Below, piece by piece: positions 8,900 to 20,947 of a stretch of DNA of 64,000 nt (its first letter is position 1; every line of letters begins with the position of its first letter). The notes beneath the pieces are model-generated. The model was not told where the DNA came from and did no database searches. It saw only the letters and a program-made list of their open reading frames with translations. The position numbers and the translations under genes were made by a program. The stretch is from Providencia vermicola (GTDB lineage: Bacteria; Pseudomonadota; Gammaproteobacteria; Enterobacterales; Enterobacteriaceae): contig NZ_JAGSPI010000007.1 in the NCBI RefSeq assembly GCF_020381325.1, forward strand, positions 124,001 to 188,000. The letters are read 5' to 3'.

Positions 8900-9592
8900 T
8901 TACTTCACAAATTTGCAGGTACCAAAGGCTGATGGGATATGGAAATCTGGTTTCACGGAATCTGGTTTAATCCAGCTAATCCATTTGCGAACTTGTTTTT
9001 CTTCACCCGCGCTGAATTCACCACGTAAAATAGCGCACATTAACGTTTGTTTGTCTTTGTCTTGCCATAAATTTAAGCGTGTGAATTCATCCAAATCGAT
9101 TTTCCCCGTTAATACATAACCATTCGGTGTCATTTCCCCCACTGTTTGCAACGTTTCCCAGTTCCAACTTGGGTCAACCTCACGATAGTAGTTGGCTTTT
9201 GCATCGAACGTGCGGCCTTTTGGGTCCATTTCCGCAGTATAATAAGGTTTAAGCTCAGGGCTGGTAGCAAAAAACAATTCAACACGATCAGAATCTAGCA
9301 CTGCTTGGTCTTTATCGGCGTTATCACCTAGCTGAATATCTTTATCATCCGCGATAAAGCGAAAATAAAGAGCATCATCACTCCAAAGCGCACGGAAGTC
9401 GGTTTTTGGTGGTGTTTCTTTTTCCCATGGATAAATAAAGTCGGTTAACACTTCAGCTTGCTGCCATACGGCTTCGTTTTGTGCATCATTTAATGATTTT
9501 AATTGGTCAGTATGATTAATTTGGTACTCTTTTGCCGCAACACTGGCTGTCACTAACATCGCGCCAGCGGCAAGTAATGTGGTCAGTTTCAT
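8900..9592 (-). CDS. Secreted CBM9-like (DOMON-fold) carbohydrate-binding protein
   Basis: 230 residues with a clear signal peptide (about 1-20, ending SVAA before KEYQ) and a GAGGGG ribosome-binding site before the ATG. The mature protein is a single family 9-like carbohydrate-binding fold. Its features include a tryptophan early in the domain (VWQQAEV), ALWSDDALYFRFIADD, and DSDRVELFFA, typical of sugar-binding CBM9 and xylanase-associated modules. No catalytic domain is attached. It lies 170 bp upstream of murQ in the same direction and has its own promoter region with a TGAAATTTCA palindrome resembling the one before murQ. I infer periplasmic or extracellular binding of a glycan, possibly cell-wall derived; this has not been shown. 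Confidence 0.75.
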   Translation of the reverse strand: MKLTTLLAAGAMLVTASVAAKEYQINHTDQLKSLNDAQNEAVWQQAEVLTDFIYPWEKETPPKTDFRALWSDDALYFRFIADDKDIQLGDNADKDQAVLDSDRVELFFATSPELKPYYTAEMDPKGRTFDAKANYYREVDPSWNWETLQTVGEMTPNGYVLTGKIDLDEFTRLNLWQDKDKQTLMCAILRGEFSAGEEKQVRKWISWIKPDSVKPDFHIPSAFGTCKFVK

Positions 9593-11824
<2,232 letters not shown>

Positions 11825-11827
11825 AGA

Positions 11828-12487
11828 TTATAGATGGCGAACCGCACGTAAAAACTCTTGCCGTGTATTTTGGCTCGACTTAAACAACCCACCTAACGAT
11901 GTTGTGGTAGTAGCACTGGTTGCATCACGGATACCACGCGCTTTTACGCAATAATGTACCGCATCAATGGAAACCGCCACATTCGTGGTTCCAAGTAATG
12001 TTTGCAATGCCACTAAAATTTGCTGTGTCAAACGCTCTTGAACTTGCGGACGTTGGGAGAAAAACTGCACTATGCGGTTGATTTTCGATAACCCAATCAC
12101 TTTATCTTTTGGGATATAAGCCACTATCGCTTTACCGTCAATAGTCACAAAGTGATGTTCACAGGTACTGGTTAGCGTGATATCACGAACCGTCACCATT
12201 TCATCCACTTTCATTTTATTTTCAATTAATGTGATTTTAGGAAAATTGGCGTAATCCAACCCTGAAAAGATCTCATCAACATACATTTTTGCAATACGAC
12301 GAGGCGTGTCCGCGAGGCTATCGTCAGTTAGATCAAGGTTGAGCAGCTTCATGATCTCTGTCATGTGCCCTTCAATCAGTTGCTTACGCTCATCGCCTGA
12401 TTTTGGCTGAATACGCAAAGGGGTTTCTAGCCCTCTGGCTTCCAACGCAGCGTGAACTAATTCGGCCTCTTTACTGAGAGATGACAT
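11828..12487 (-). CDS. folE: GTP cyclohydrolase I
   Basis: 219 residues with ATG at 12487. The upstream GTG frame overlaps the GGAGG ribosome-binding site and is not the start. The enzyme opens the GTP ring to form 7,8-dihydroneopterin triphosphate, the first step of tetrahydrofolate synthesis, and works as a decamer. Visible family features are the zinc and active-site region [37 protein letters not shown] and the second zinc Cys in HYCVKARG. E. coli FolE has 222 residues. Confidence 0.96.
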   Translation of the reverse strand: MSSLSKEAELVHAALEARGLETPLRIQPKSGDERKQLIEGHMTEIMKLLNLDLTDDSLADTPRRIAKMYVDEIFSGLDYANFPKITLIENKMKVDEMVTVRDITLTSTCEHHFVTIDGKAIVAYIPKDKVIGLSKINRIVQFFSQRPQVQERLTQQILVALQTLLGTTNVAVSIDAVHYCVKARGIRDATSATTTTSLGGLFKSSQNTRQEFLRAVRHL

Positions 12488-12688
12488 GTGATCCTCCACA
12501 AATGGTGTGACTATTTTTATAAAAATGCAGGTGTGCGCCGTACTCTAAAACAGCAGGTGCAGATAATCCAGTACAACCGCAACAACATGTGTGAAATATT
12601 TGCATTCGCATCAACAACATTATTCACTATGGTAAACTCATTACGGCAAATCACCATCATTTATAAAATATGATTAGCTGACTATTTA

Positions 12689-13878
12689 TTAATAAATTGG
12701 TTTACTTCCGCGACGATAAACCAATAATCCCCCCACCACCAACGCGATAAGTGCGATATACAGCGCAGGCTCTAACTTTCCTGTTAAAGCGGTGGAAATA
12801 AATGACAGTGTTGGCCCAACTAACTGACCAATAGCGTAAAAGGTAGTCAACAGCCCCGCCATAAAACGATTGTGATCAGGCGCCAACTCACGGCCAAGTT
12901 GTAATGCTAATTGCACTGTGCACATAAACCCGGTTCCGACCAATATTGCAGAGATAATCAGCCCTGAAATACTCGGGATCACTTCTGCAAGCAATATCCC
13001 CATCCCTTGTAGCCATAAGCTAATCGCTAACCGATTACGGGTTGTTGATAAATTTCGCAGCAACATTGCAAATAATATACCGACTACCGCAGATGCCCCA
13101 AAAACAGGCCAAACAAACTGAGCAAATAAGCTATCAGGAAAACGCTGTGCGGCCATTTGTGATAAAAAAGTAGCAGGCAGAATATAACCAAACCCAGCGA
13201 GCCCATAACACCAAACCAAGCGTTTGATTTCAGGGGTTAGGGTTAATGTTTTAATTTCCCCCGCTGGCCGTTGCCATTGCCCCGAGCGGGGTAAATAACG
13301 GCTGATGTACAGGCTCAAAATCAACGCCAATACACCATAAATTACCCACGCTTCACTCGCCGTTAAATGCCATCGTTGGATAGCCACCGCTAACATGCCG
13401 CTAACGAAAATTCCTGTTCCCGTTCCCGCAAACACCGCCACACTAAGAGCAGGTCGGTTAAGTCTTGCTAAGGTTTCATTGGCCCAAGCCGCGACCAACA
13501 CTAACGCAATGCCACTTGCCCAGCCAATCACAAAACGGGCAATACTGTGTAATATCGGGCCATTAAGCAATGCACTCAGTAGCGTGATCACTACCGCCCC
13601 CACACGCCCAACCACATACGTTTTTCTATGTATGAACGTGCTCGCATCGCGTCAAAAGAGCCTAGCAAGTAACCAAGGTAATTACATGCAGCCACAATAC
13701 TGGCACTCGATAACGTTAATTGGTGTTCCTCAATCATTAGAGGAACTTGAGGCGTTAACGTAAATCGCCCTATTCCCATTACCACAATTAACGACAGAAA
13801 ACCTGTAAAAGCAATATGAAAAGCAGCAGCGCTGCGGCTTGGTGAGGTTACAATCGGCTTTATTGACACAATTTTCAC
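12689..13878 (-). pseudogene. YbfB/YjiJ-type MFS transporter, frameshifted
   Basis: The reading frame starts at 13878 and encodes the first membrane segments (HIAFTGFLSLIVVMGIGRFT, ACNYLGYLLGSFDAMRARS), reaching EKRMWLGVWG. It then runs into a stop. The next segment (AVVITLLSALLNGPILHSIARF) and the remaining ten or so helices follow in another frame down to 12689. Adding one G to the G5 run (C5 at 13597-13601 on the plus strand) restores a continuous protein of about 396 residues reading VWGAVVITLL. Both halves look otherwise intact, so the break is recent, phase-variable or a sequencing error. The family transports unknown substrates. Confidence 0.85.
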
Positions 13879-14119
13879 TCGTTAGGCTCTAGAAACATTG
13901 CACCTAGAATAGTTTACTTTTTTACTATTTAACATTAATCCAACAAAAACCGTTTTATCATTTAGTGCATTTATTTGTTCTTTATATCCGTAATATCTGC
14001 TCAAAAGCTATCTGTAATCAATTTCTATTCATTCACCCAACTCAGGATTTCTGCCATAATGTGCATTACGAACACATTTTAAGCCTCAAGGCATTTCACA
14101 ATAATGAGGGCCATTATTT

Positions 14120-15361
14120 ATGGATCAGTGTCATACTAACGATTTGATTTCTTTAGATCTTGCATTGGAAAAATTACTTTCTGAAACCCAAACCGTGACA
14201 GGTACAGAAATCATTCCACTGACTTCATCAGCGCAACGGATTATTGCCACTGACCTTATATCCCCTATCAATGTCCCTCCCTTTGATAATTCAGCAATGG
14301 ATGGATATGGCTTGCGTTTTGCAGATTGGGATGGAAAAACACCGATGCCCGTTGCAGGTAAATCATTCGCAGGCAACCCGATGGAAGGTGAACTAAAAGC
14401 TGGCTGTTGCGTGCGCATTATGACTGGAGCCCCTATTCCGCAAGGCGTTGATACGGTAGTGATGCAAGAATCCACTGAACAAACAGATGGTGGCATCCTA
14501 TTTACTCAGCCAATTAAAAAAGGCAGTAACATCCGTAAAGCTGGCGAAGATATTGCCCAAGGCAGTTCGGTGTTCCCTGCTGGAACCTTACTCACAACCG
14601 CCCAATTGCCATTAATCGCCTCACTTGGTATTGCGGATGTGACAGTTTATCGTCGTTTAAAAGTGGCCGTGTTCTCAACGGGGGATGAGCTACAAGCCGT
14701 GGGTCAACCACTTCATGACGGGCAAATCTATGATACTAACCGCTTTACTGTTCGCTTGATGTTAGAAAAACTCAACTGTGAAGTCTTAGATTTAGGCGTG
14801 ATCCCTGACTCCCCTGAAAAACTAAAACAAACCTTTATTGAAGCGGATCAACAAGCGGATTTAGTGATCAGCAGTGGCGGCGTTTCTGTTGGTGAAGCCG
14901 ATTATACTAAACAAATCCTTGATGAATTGGGCACGATTGGCTTTTGGAAATTAGCCATCAAGCCAGGAAAACCTTTTGCCTTTGGTAAACTGAGTCATTC
15001 TTGGTTCTGTGGCTTACCAGGAAACCCTGTTTCTGCTGCACTCACGTTCTATCAACTTGTTCAGCCATTGATTGCACGCTTAGCAGGAAATAGCCAATGG
15101 CAAGCCCCACTACGTTTCAAAGTCCCCGTCACCACACCTTTGAAAAAAACGCCTGGTCGTCTAGATTTCCAACGCGGTATTTTAAGTACCAATGAGCAAG
15201 GACAACTTCAAGTTGCCACAACAGGCCATCAAGGCTCACACGTATTTAGTTCCTTTAGTTTAGCCAACTGTTTTATCGTGCTAGAAAGAGAACGTGGTCG
15301 AGTAGAAGCAGGTGAAACCGTTGATATTGAAATGTTCAACTACTTATTGAAAAGCGAATAA
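14120..15361 (+). CDS. moeA: Molybdopterin molybdenumtransferase MoeA
   Basis: 413 residues. MoeA inserts molybdenum into MPT-AMP (adenylated molybdopterin) in the last step of Moco synthesis. Seen in order: the N-terminal dimer domain with [14 protein letters not shown], the second domain with [17 protein letters not shown], the MPT-binding MogA-like domain with STGDEL and [13 protein letters not shown], then GLPGNPVSA and the C-terminal beta domain. E. coli MoeA has 411 residues. moeB follows 5 bp later, so moeA-moeB form an operon, as in E. coli. Confidence 0.97.
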   Translation: MDQCHTNDLISLDLALEKLLSETQTVTGTEIIPLTSSAQRIIATDLISPINVPPFDNSAMDGYGLRFADWDGKTPMPVAGKSFAGNPMEGELKAGCCVRIMTGAPIPQGVDTVVMQESTEQTDGGILFTQPIKKGSNIRKAGEDIAQGSSVFPAGTLLTTAQLPLIASLGIADVTVYRRLKVAVFSTGDELQAVGQPLHDGQIYDTNRFTVRLMLEKLNCEVLDLGVIPDSPEKLKQTFIEADQQADLVISSGGVSVGEADYTKQILDELGTIGFWKLAIKPGKPFAFGKLSHSWFCGLPGNPVSAALTFYQLVQPLIARLAGNSQWQAPLRFKVPVTTPLKKTPGRLDFQRGILSTNEQGQLQVATTGHQGSHVFSSFSLANCFIVLERERGRVEAGETVDIEMFNYLLKSE

Positions 15362-15366
15362 TTACT

Positions 15367-16119
15367 GTGCAAGAACTTAGCGATAACGAAATGCTGCGTT
15401 ATAACCGTCAGATAATTCTTCGCGGTTTTGATTTTGACGGGCAAGAAAAGCTCAAAGCGGGCAAAGTACTGGTCATTGGTTTAGGTGGGCTGGGTTGCGC
15501 GGCAACGCAATATCTTGCTGCGGCGGGCGTTGGCTATTTAACATTAGTTGATTTTGATACCGTATCGCTTTCTAACTTACAGCGACAAATTTTGCACCGT
15601 GATACCACAATTGGCGAACCCAAAGTTGATTCTGCAAAGTGGCAACTTTGTGCAATTAATCCACATATACATATTGATACGGTTAATGCCAAACTTGAGG
15701 ATGCGCAGCTTAGTGAATTAATCACTCGTCATGATGTGGTTTTAGATTGCACCGATAACGTTGCTATTCGTGAGCAACTTAACCGTTTATGTTTAGCGCA
15801 GAAAACACCGCTAGTCTCTGGCGCAGCCATTCGTATGGAAGGCCAACTGTCTGTTTTTACTTATGAAGAAAACACCCCTTGTTACCACTGTTTAAGCCGT
15901 TTGTTTGGGGAAAACAGCTTAACCTGTGTCGAGGCGGGAGTGATGTCTCCGCTAGTTGGGACTATCGGCACATTGGAGGCAATGGAAACCATTAAACTCC
16001 TCGCCAACTATGGCAAAGTGAATTCAGGCAAAGTCTTACTGTTTGATGCGATGACAATGGATTTTCGCCAATTTAAGTTGAGCAAAGACCCACACTGTGA
16101 AATCTGCAACTCGAACTAG
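15367..16119 (+). CDS. moeB: Molybdopterin-synthase adenylyltransferase MoeB
   Basis: 250 residues. An E1-like enzyme that adenylates the C-terminal glycine of MoaD so that it can receive sulfur. The nucleotide-binding motif VIGLGGLGCAATQYLAAAGVG, the arginines of LSNLQRQILH and the adenylation aspartate in LDCTDN are visible. Two Cys pairs, CYHC and CEIC, bind the structural zinc. Its partner MoaD is encoded at 44259-44507 in this window. The start codon is not ATG: frame and context fit the GTG directly after TTACT. Confidence 0.97.
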   Translation: MQELSDNEMLRYNRQIILRGFDFDGQEKLKAGKVLVIGLGGLGCAATQYLAAAGVGYLTLVDFDTVSLSNLQRQILHRDTTIGEPKVDSAKWQLCAINPHIHIDTVNAKLEDAQLSELITRHDVVLDCTDNVAIREQLNRLCLAQKTPLVSGAAIRMEGQLSVFTYEENTPCYHCLSRLFGENSLTCVEAGVMSPLVGTIGTLEAMETIKLLANYGKVNSGKVLLFDAMTMDFRQFKLSKDPHCEICNSN

Positions 16120-16130
16120 CGAGTTATTTA

Positions 16131-16156
16131 ATTAGGTGAAAATATTTTCGCCTAAT
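16131..16156 (+). terminator. Hairpin after moeB
   Basis: ATTAGGTGAAAAT and ATTTTCGCCTAAT form a nearly perfect stem 11 bp after the moeB stop, followed by a T-containing but not pure T-run. Confidence 0.55.
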
Positions 16157-16296
16157 TAATCTCTTTTCAGGTATAAAATTAAGATTATTCCGAAAAAACA
16201 AATTAATGGCCCTTTGAGCTTATACTATCCCTCTTTTGTGGTGCCTGTACGTAGAAATATCACCACCCTTTATTATTTTATAATGCTACTGAGAGT

Positions 16297-16638
16297 ATGA
16301 ATATGCAATTCCCTCCTTGCCCGAAATGTCAGTCTGAATACACCTATACTGATAACGATATGTATATTTGCCCTGAATGTGCGCACGAATGGAATGACGC
16401 AGAACCCGTGGCAGATATCGATGAACTGATTGTTAAAGACGCTAACGGCAATCTGTTAGCGGATGGCGACACAATCACCGTAATCAAAGACCTGAAAGTT
16501 AAAGGCAGTTCTAACATGCTCAAAATCGGTACCCGTGTGAAGGGCATTCGCTTAGTCGAAGGTGACCACAATATCGATTGTAAAATTGATGGTTTTGGCC
16601 AAATGAAGCTGAAATCTGAGTTTGTGAAAAAGAACTAA
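16297..16638 (+). CDS. yjdM: Zinc-ribbon protein YjdM (PhnA family)
   Basis: 113 residues. The N-terminal zinc ribbon has CPKCQSEY and CPEC (two CxxC pairs), followed by the PhnA-type domain with [27 protein letters not shown]. The family was once named for phosphonoacetate hydrolase, but E. coli YjdM has no proven phosphonatase role. It is a single gene with its own promoter region and ends at a strong bidirectional terminator shared with ybiT. Confidence 0.93.
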   Translation: MNMQFPPCPKCQSEYTYTDNDMYICPECAHEWNDAEPVADIDELIVKDANGNLLADGDTITVIKDLKVKGSSNMLKIGTRVKGIRLVEGDHNIDCKIDGFGQMKLKSEFVKKN

Positions 16639-16665
16639 GTTAAAGCTAATTCTGTTTTAAATACA

Positions 16666-16699
16666 AAAGCCCCAGTCACGTACACGTGACTGGGGCTTT
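16666..16699. terminator. Strong bidirectional terminator yjdM/ybiT
   Basis: AAAGCCCCAGTCACGT (16666-16681) pairs perfectly with ACGTGACTGGGGCTTT (16684-16699), flanked by A-rich and T-rich sequence, between two convergent genes. Confidence 0.9.
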
Positions 16700-16718
16700 A
16701 TGTTAGAGAAAAGCTTAT

Positions 16719-18317
16719 TTAAAGAACAACGCCTTGGCTTGTCAGGTACTCATCATAAGTACCTTTGAAATCAATCACTTTATCTTCTTTGATTTCTAAA
16801 ATACGACTTGCTAGTGAGCTGACAAACTCGCGGTCATGGGAAACAAACACCAATGTTCCTTGGTACATCTCTAGTGCTAAGTTCAATGACTCGATGGATT
16901 CCATATCTAAATGGTTGGTTGGTTCGTCCATAATCAAAATGTTTGGTTGTTGCATCATCAACTTACCAAATAGCATACGGCCTTGCTCACCACCCGATAA
17001 CACTTTCACTTTTTTCTTAATATCATCTTGTGAAAATAATAAACGGCCTAAGATACTACGCACCGCTTGCTCATCATCACCTTCGTTTTTCCACTGGCTC
17101 ATCCAGTCAAAAACATTTAGATCAGTTTCGAAATCTTCGGCGTGGTCTTGTGCATAGTAACCAATACGACTATTTTCTGACCATTTAACCATCCCACTTG
17201 TTGCTGGGTGCTCACCCATTAAGGTTTTTAAGAACGTGGTTTTACCGATACCATTGGCTCCGATAACCGCCATTTTCTCACCCACTTCAAGCAGTAAATT
17301 AACGTTTTTGAAGAGTGGACCTTGATCGTAACCATTCGCTACCGCTTCTAATTCAAGGGCATTACGGAACAGTTTTTTCTCTTGTTCAAAACGAATAAAT
17401 GGGTTTTGACGACTAGACGCTTTAACCTCATCCAATTGAATTTTATCAATTTGGCGCGCACGTGATGTCGCTTGCTTCGATTTAGATGCGTTGGCACTAA
17501 AGCGGCTAACGAAAGATTGCAATTCAGCAATTTGCGCTTTTTTCTTCGCATTATCAGACAGTAAGCGCTCACGCGCTTGTGTCGCTGCAATCATATATTC
17601 ATCATAGTTACCTGTGAATAAACGCAACTCACCATAGTCTAAATCCGCCATGTGCGTACAAACTGTGTTAAGGAAGTGCCTATCATGGGAAATAATGATC
17701 ATAGTACAGTTACGATCATTCAGGATTTGCTCTAACCAACGGATAGTATCGATATCCAAGTTGTTCGTTGGCTCATCGAGTAACAAAATATCAGGATTAG
17801 AAAACAAGGCTTGTGCCAGCAATACACGCAGTTTCCAACCTGGTGCAACTTCACTCATTGGGCCATAATGTTGCTCAACAGGAATCCCTACACCTAATAA
17901 TAATTCACCCGCACGAGCTTCCGCACTGTAGCCATCCATTTCACCATATGCGACTTCCAAGTCAGCAACACGATAGCCATCTTCTTCGCTCATTTCAGGT
18001 AGTGCGTAAATACGGTCACGCTCTTGTTTCACATTCCACAGCTCGGTATGGCCCATAATGACCGTATCCAGAACCGTATATTCTTCGAATGCAAACTGGT
18101 CTTGGCGAAGCTTACCAATACGTTCATTCGGATCTGTTGTACTGACGTTACCCGCTGTTGGGGTTAAATCGCCACCTAAGATCTTCATAAACGTCGATTT
18201 ACCCGCACCATTTGCGCCGATTAAACCGTAACGGTTACCTGTACCAAATTTAACTGAAATGTTTTCAAACAGTGGCTTGCTGCCAAACTGCATAGTGATA
18301 TTGTTGGTTGTTAACAC
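16719..18317 (-). CDS. ybiT: ABC-F family ATPase YbiT
   Basis: 532 residues and soluble, with two ATP-binding cassettes and no membrane domain. Walker [10 protein letters not shown] lies near 36 and GANGIGKTT in the second half. The first cassette has the divergent signature [18 protein letters not shown] typical of YbiT, and the second has LSGGEQGRM. The interdomain linker is charged. ABC-F proteins act on the ribosome as translation factors; YbiT is one of the four E. coli members (530 residues). It is monocistronic. Confidence 0.95.
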   Translation of the reverse strand: MLTTNNITMQFGSKPLFENISVKFGTGNRYGLIGANGAGKSTFMKILGGDLTPTAGNVSTTDPNERIGKLRQDQFAFEEYTVLDTVIMGHTELWNVKQERDRIYALPEMSEEDGYRVADLEVAYGEMDGYSAEARAGELLLGVGIPVEQHYGPMSEVAPGWKLRVLLAQALFSNPDILLLDEPTNNLDIDTIRWLEQILNDRNCTMIIISHDRHFLNTVCTHMADLDYGELRLFTGNYDEYMIAATQARERLLSDNAKKKAQIAELQSFVSRFSANASKSKQATSRARQIDKIQLDEVKASSRQNPFIRFEQEKKLFRNALELEAVANGYDQGPLFKNVNLLLEVGEKMAVIGANGIGKTTFLKTLMGEHPATSGMVKWSENSRIGYYAQDHAEDFETDLNVFDWMSQWKNEGDDEQAVRSILGRLLFSQDDIKKKVKVLSGGEQGRMLFGKLMMQQPNILIMDEPTNHLDMESIESLNLALEMYQGTLVFVSHDREFVSSLASRILEIKEDKVIDFKGTYDEYLTSQGVVL

Positions 18318-18522
18318 TGCTATGCCTTAAATTAAACGGTGTAGAGTTACCTGTCTTAAAGAATGCGCATCATAGAAAAAGCCAACAGCACTGCTTTAAA
18401 CAGTAAAGAAAACAGCGATTTCTATGATCTGTAATACGACGGGTATAAATAGCGGCGCATTATGCCATAATCGAGCGCTTAGATCTTGTTCTGTTTTTGA
18501 TAATCTTCATTCCACAGTTATT

Positions 18523-19362
18523 CTAATAAGGTACGCCGCCAATGATTGTTGCCCTGTGCATAATACGCCTTTCGGGCAAATAATCTGCTGTCGCATAGTG
18601 CTGAGTGATTTGATTATCCCAAATCACCATATCATCTTTTTGCCATTGCCAACGCACCTGAAATTCTGGTTTATTAATATGTTGGAATAAAAAACCTAAT
18701 GTCATTTCGCTCTCTTTTGGCGTTAACCCAATGATGCGAGTAGTAAAACCTTCATTAACAAACAATGCTTTTCGCCCTGAAATTGGGTGAGTTCTAACGA
18801 CAGGGTGCAATACGGGTGGGTTATTTTCTTTGGCTTTCAACCATCTCGAATGAGTTTCTTCTGAATGGCTAAAACGATACTCTGGGAATGACTTGGTAAA
18901 ATCATGTACTGCCTGTAGACCCGCTAGCATATGTTTCCACCGAGCAGATAATGCACTATAAGCCACAACACCGCTGGCCCATAATGTATCACCACCTAAT
19001 TCTGGAATATGCTTTGCTGCTAAAACAGCCCCCATTGGCGGTGTTTCAATAAATGTAACATCAGTATGCCAATTGTCGTTATCGGGTGGGTTTTGTTCAT
19101 CCGTATCAAGTACCATTATTTCTTTGCATTCAGGCGTATGAGGGTAAATAGGATGTGTGTGTAATAGACCAAACTGCTCAGCTAATTGTTTTTGCTGTTC
19201 AGGTTGTATAGGTTGGTTTCTAAAAAAAAGAACATGATATGCCTGCAACGCATAGTTCAGCGCTGTAAACTTTTTATCATCAATGTGTTGAGATAAATCA
19301 ATACCACTGATGAGAGCGCCTAATGCGGGTGAAACTCGCTTTATTTTAAAAGGATATTCCAT
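18523..19362 (-). CDS. tauD: Taurine dioxygenase TauD
   Basis: 279 residues from ATG at 19362. A longer frame to 19458 adds an unrelated AT-rich extension. A 2-oxoglutarate- and Fe(II)-dependent dioxygenase that releases sulfite from taurine. The iron ligands are His99 and Asp101 (NWHTDVTF) and His255 (TQHYATADY), the same numbers as in E. coli TauD. RRIMHRATI supplies the 2-oxoglutarate arginine. No tauABC transporter or Cbl-type regulator is nearby, so sulfonate uptake must be encoded elsewhere. Confidence 0.95.
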   Translation of the reverse strand: MEYPFKIKRVSPALGALISGIDLSQHIDDKKFTALNYALQAYHVLFFRNQPIQPEQQKQLAEQFGLLHTHPIYPHTPECKEIMVLDTDEQNPPDNDNWHTDVTFIETPPMGAVLAAKHIPELGGDTLWASGVVAYSALSARWKHMLAGLQAVHDFTKSFPEYRFSHSEETHSRWLKAKENNPPVLHPVVRTHPISGRKALFVNEGFTTRIIGLTPKESEMTLGFLFQHINKPEFQVRWQWQKDDMVIWDNQITQHYATADYLPERRIMHRATIIGGVPY

Positions 19363-19548
19363 ATAATTCCTAACCACTTCAGTTTTAATGTAAAAATGAA
19401 AGTAATCTAAATTAGGCTTTTTAAAAATATCAAAAAAAATAAAGTTAATATAAAACAATATATTATAAATATAATTACCTTAGTAATATATTGCTAATTT
19501 ATATGAAAAATAGGATATATCGGCCGTATTCGGCCGACATGAGGTAAA

Positions 19549-20010
19549 TTATAACTTAATGCCCATAGTGCGAGTAATTTCAGATAGGCCTTCACGCTCA
19601 TAAAAACGAATCGCATTATGGTTTTGTGCTAATACCGATAGCTCCATGTGGCTAAACTGCTTATTTCTCGCCCAGTTTTTCATGCCATCAAGTAATTGAT
19701 GCCCTGTTTTCTCACCACGAAAATCTGGGGAGACAATCAAATCAAAAACATAGGCGAAATCCCGTGGAACCATGCAATTATAGGGGGCCGCAGATTGGTG
19801 CTCGGCAATACAAAACCCTTTAACTTCGCCTTCAAATTCCGCGACTAATAGATGAAATTTATCATCAACAATGGCATTTTCAATAAATTCTTGTGATTGT
19901 TCAGCCGGCTTCATGCGCTCAGGGTCAAGTAAGGCCATTTCCGTAAACAAAATTTGATAGAGGGATAAAATAGCATTTATATCATCATGTGTTGCTTCTC
20001 TTATCATCAT
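19549..20010 (-). CDS. GNAT-family N-acetyltransferase
   Basis: 153 residues forming one GNAT domain. Motif A with the acetyl-CoA pyrophosphate loop is visible as LIVSPDFRGEKTGHQLLDGM, and the motif B region as NHNAIRFYEREGL. The substrate cannot be told from sequence. It lies 22 bp after the LOG-family gene in the same direction, so they are probably co-transcribed. An internal ATG at the second residue is an alternative start. Confidence 0.88.
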   Translation of the reverse strand: MMIREATHDDINAILSLYQILFTEMALLDPERMKPAEQSQEFIENAIVDDKFHLLVAEFEGEVKGFCIAEHQSAAPYNCMVPRDFAYVFDLIVSPDFRGEKTGHQLLDGMKNWARNKQFSHMELSVLAQNHNAIRFYEREGLSEITRTMGIKL

Positions 20011-20032
20011 TTTCCCATTATTTTTACGCAGA

Positions 20033-20608
20033 TTAATCGTATGTTTTCACTGGTGGTGCAATATAAGATTCGAAACTATCAATTAACGCTGCTGGTGAAT
20101 CATTGACAATCGCCATATGACGATACTTTTCGTGTAAAAAACCTTCATCCGCCATTTTATTTGTCATATCAATTAATGGCTGCCAATAATTATTGATATT
20201 AAACAACGCACAAGGCTTGGTATGCAGGCCAATTTGGCTCCATGTAAACACTTCTGCATATTCTTCTAACGTGCCATATCCACCTGGTAAAGCAACAAAA
20301 GCATCCGCCAGCTCAATCATTTTATTTTTTCGCTGATGCATTGTTTCAACTTTATACAGTTCAGTTAGGTTCTTATGTGAAATTTCACGCTCTTCGAGCA
20401 ATGACGGTATAACTCCTATTGCCTTTCCACCTAACGATAAAACAGTATCTGCGATTGTCCCCATGATACCGACACTGGCACCACCATATACTAATGCAAT
20501 GTCACGCTTGACCATCTCTTTTGCAAACTCAATGGCTTTTTGCTGGTAAATTTCATGTTTACCCATGCTAGAGCCACAATATACTGCAATACTTTTAATT
20601 GTTCCCAT
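20033..20608 (-). CDS. LOG-family Rossmann-fold protein (TIGR00730)
   Basis: 191 residues. It contains the family signature PGGYGTLEE together with the preceding MHQRKNKMIELADAFVALPGG, which marks lysine-decarboxylase-like / LOG proteins. Related proteins release the base from nucleoside 5'-monophosphates (cytokinin-activating phosphoribohydrolases); bacterial members are usually annotated so, but physiology is unclear. A GAGG ribosome-binding site precedes ATG 20608. It is the first gene of a pair with the acetyltransferase. Confidence 0.9.
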   Translation of the reverse strand: MGTIKSIAVYCGSSMGKHEIYQQKAIEFAKEMVKRDIALVYGGASVGIMGTIADTVLSLGGKAIGVIPSLLEEREISHKNLTELYKVETMHQRKNKMIELADAFVALPGGYGTLEEYAEVFTWSQIGLHTKPCALFNINNYWQPLIDMTNKMADEGFLHEKYRHMAIVNDSPAALIDSFESYIAPPVKTYD

Positions 20609-20947
20609 TACGTCCTCGTTTTTTATTTTATTATGACTTTTTAGTGAAAAAAGGATTATACGGGAGCGTTAAAGAAGCTCAACCCAGATTATTTGCCATA
20701 ATAAAACCCTATTAATCTCTTTTTATACCATTGCTATTTCACTAAACCAATATCGATTTCCCTATATCACATTTTATCCCCCATCAGCGAGTGCTATGAG
20801 GTAATAAACAAATATAAAGCAGTCTTATTTTATGCGATAATCCTGTGAAATTATTTTTCATCGTAATATTTTAATTTTTATTTAACACGAATCACTGTTA
20901 TCGCGTGTTTACTGACTTAGTGACGTTTTTCTGAGGTTTTATTATTT
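20609..20947. other. Divergent intergenic region, LOG gene / rhtA
   Basis: 339 bp between two divergent genes, presumably holding both promoters. It is AT-rich; I found no clear operator, small RNA or ORF. Confidence 0.35.

Noticed and set aside
12488-12673. 61-codon frame divergent from folE
   Set aside because: It covers the folE promoter region, has no ribosome-binding site and no protein-like features.
13965-14147. 60-codon frame overlapping the moeA start
   Set aside because: It overlaps the moeA start out of frame and has a composition unlike real proteins.
18369-18428. Inverted pair ATCATAGAAA / TTTCTATGAT upstream of ybiT as an RNA element
   Set aside because: The arms are 40 bp apart in a plain AT-rich leader with no match to a known motif; not enough support.
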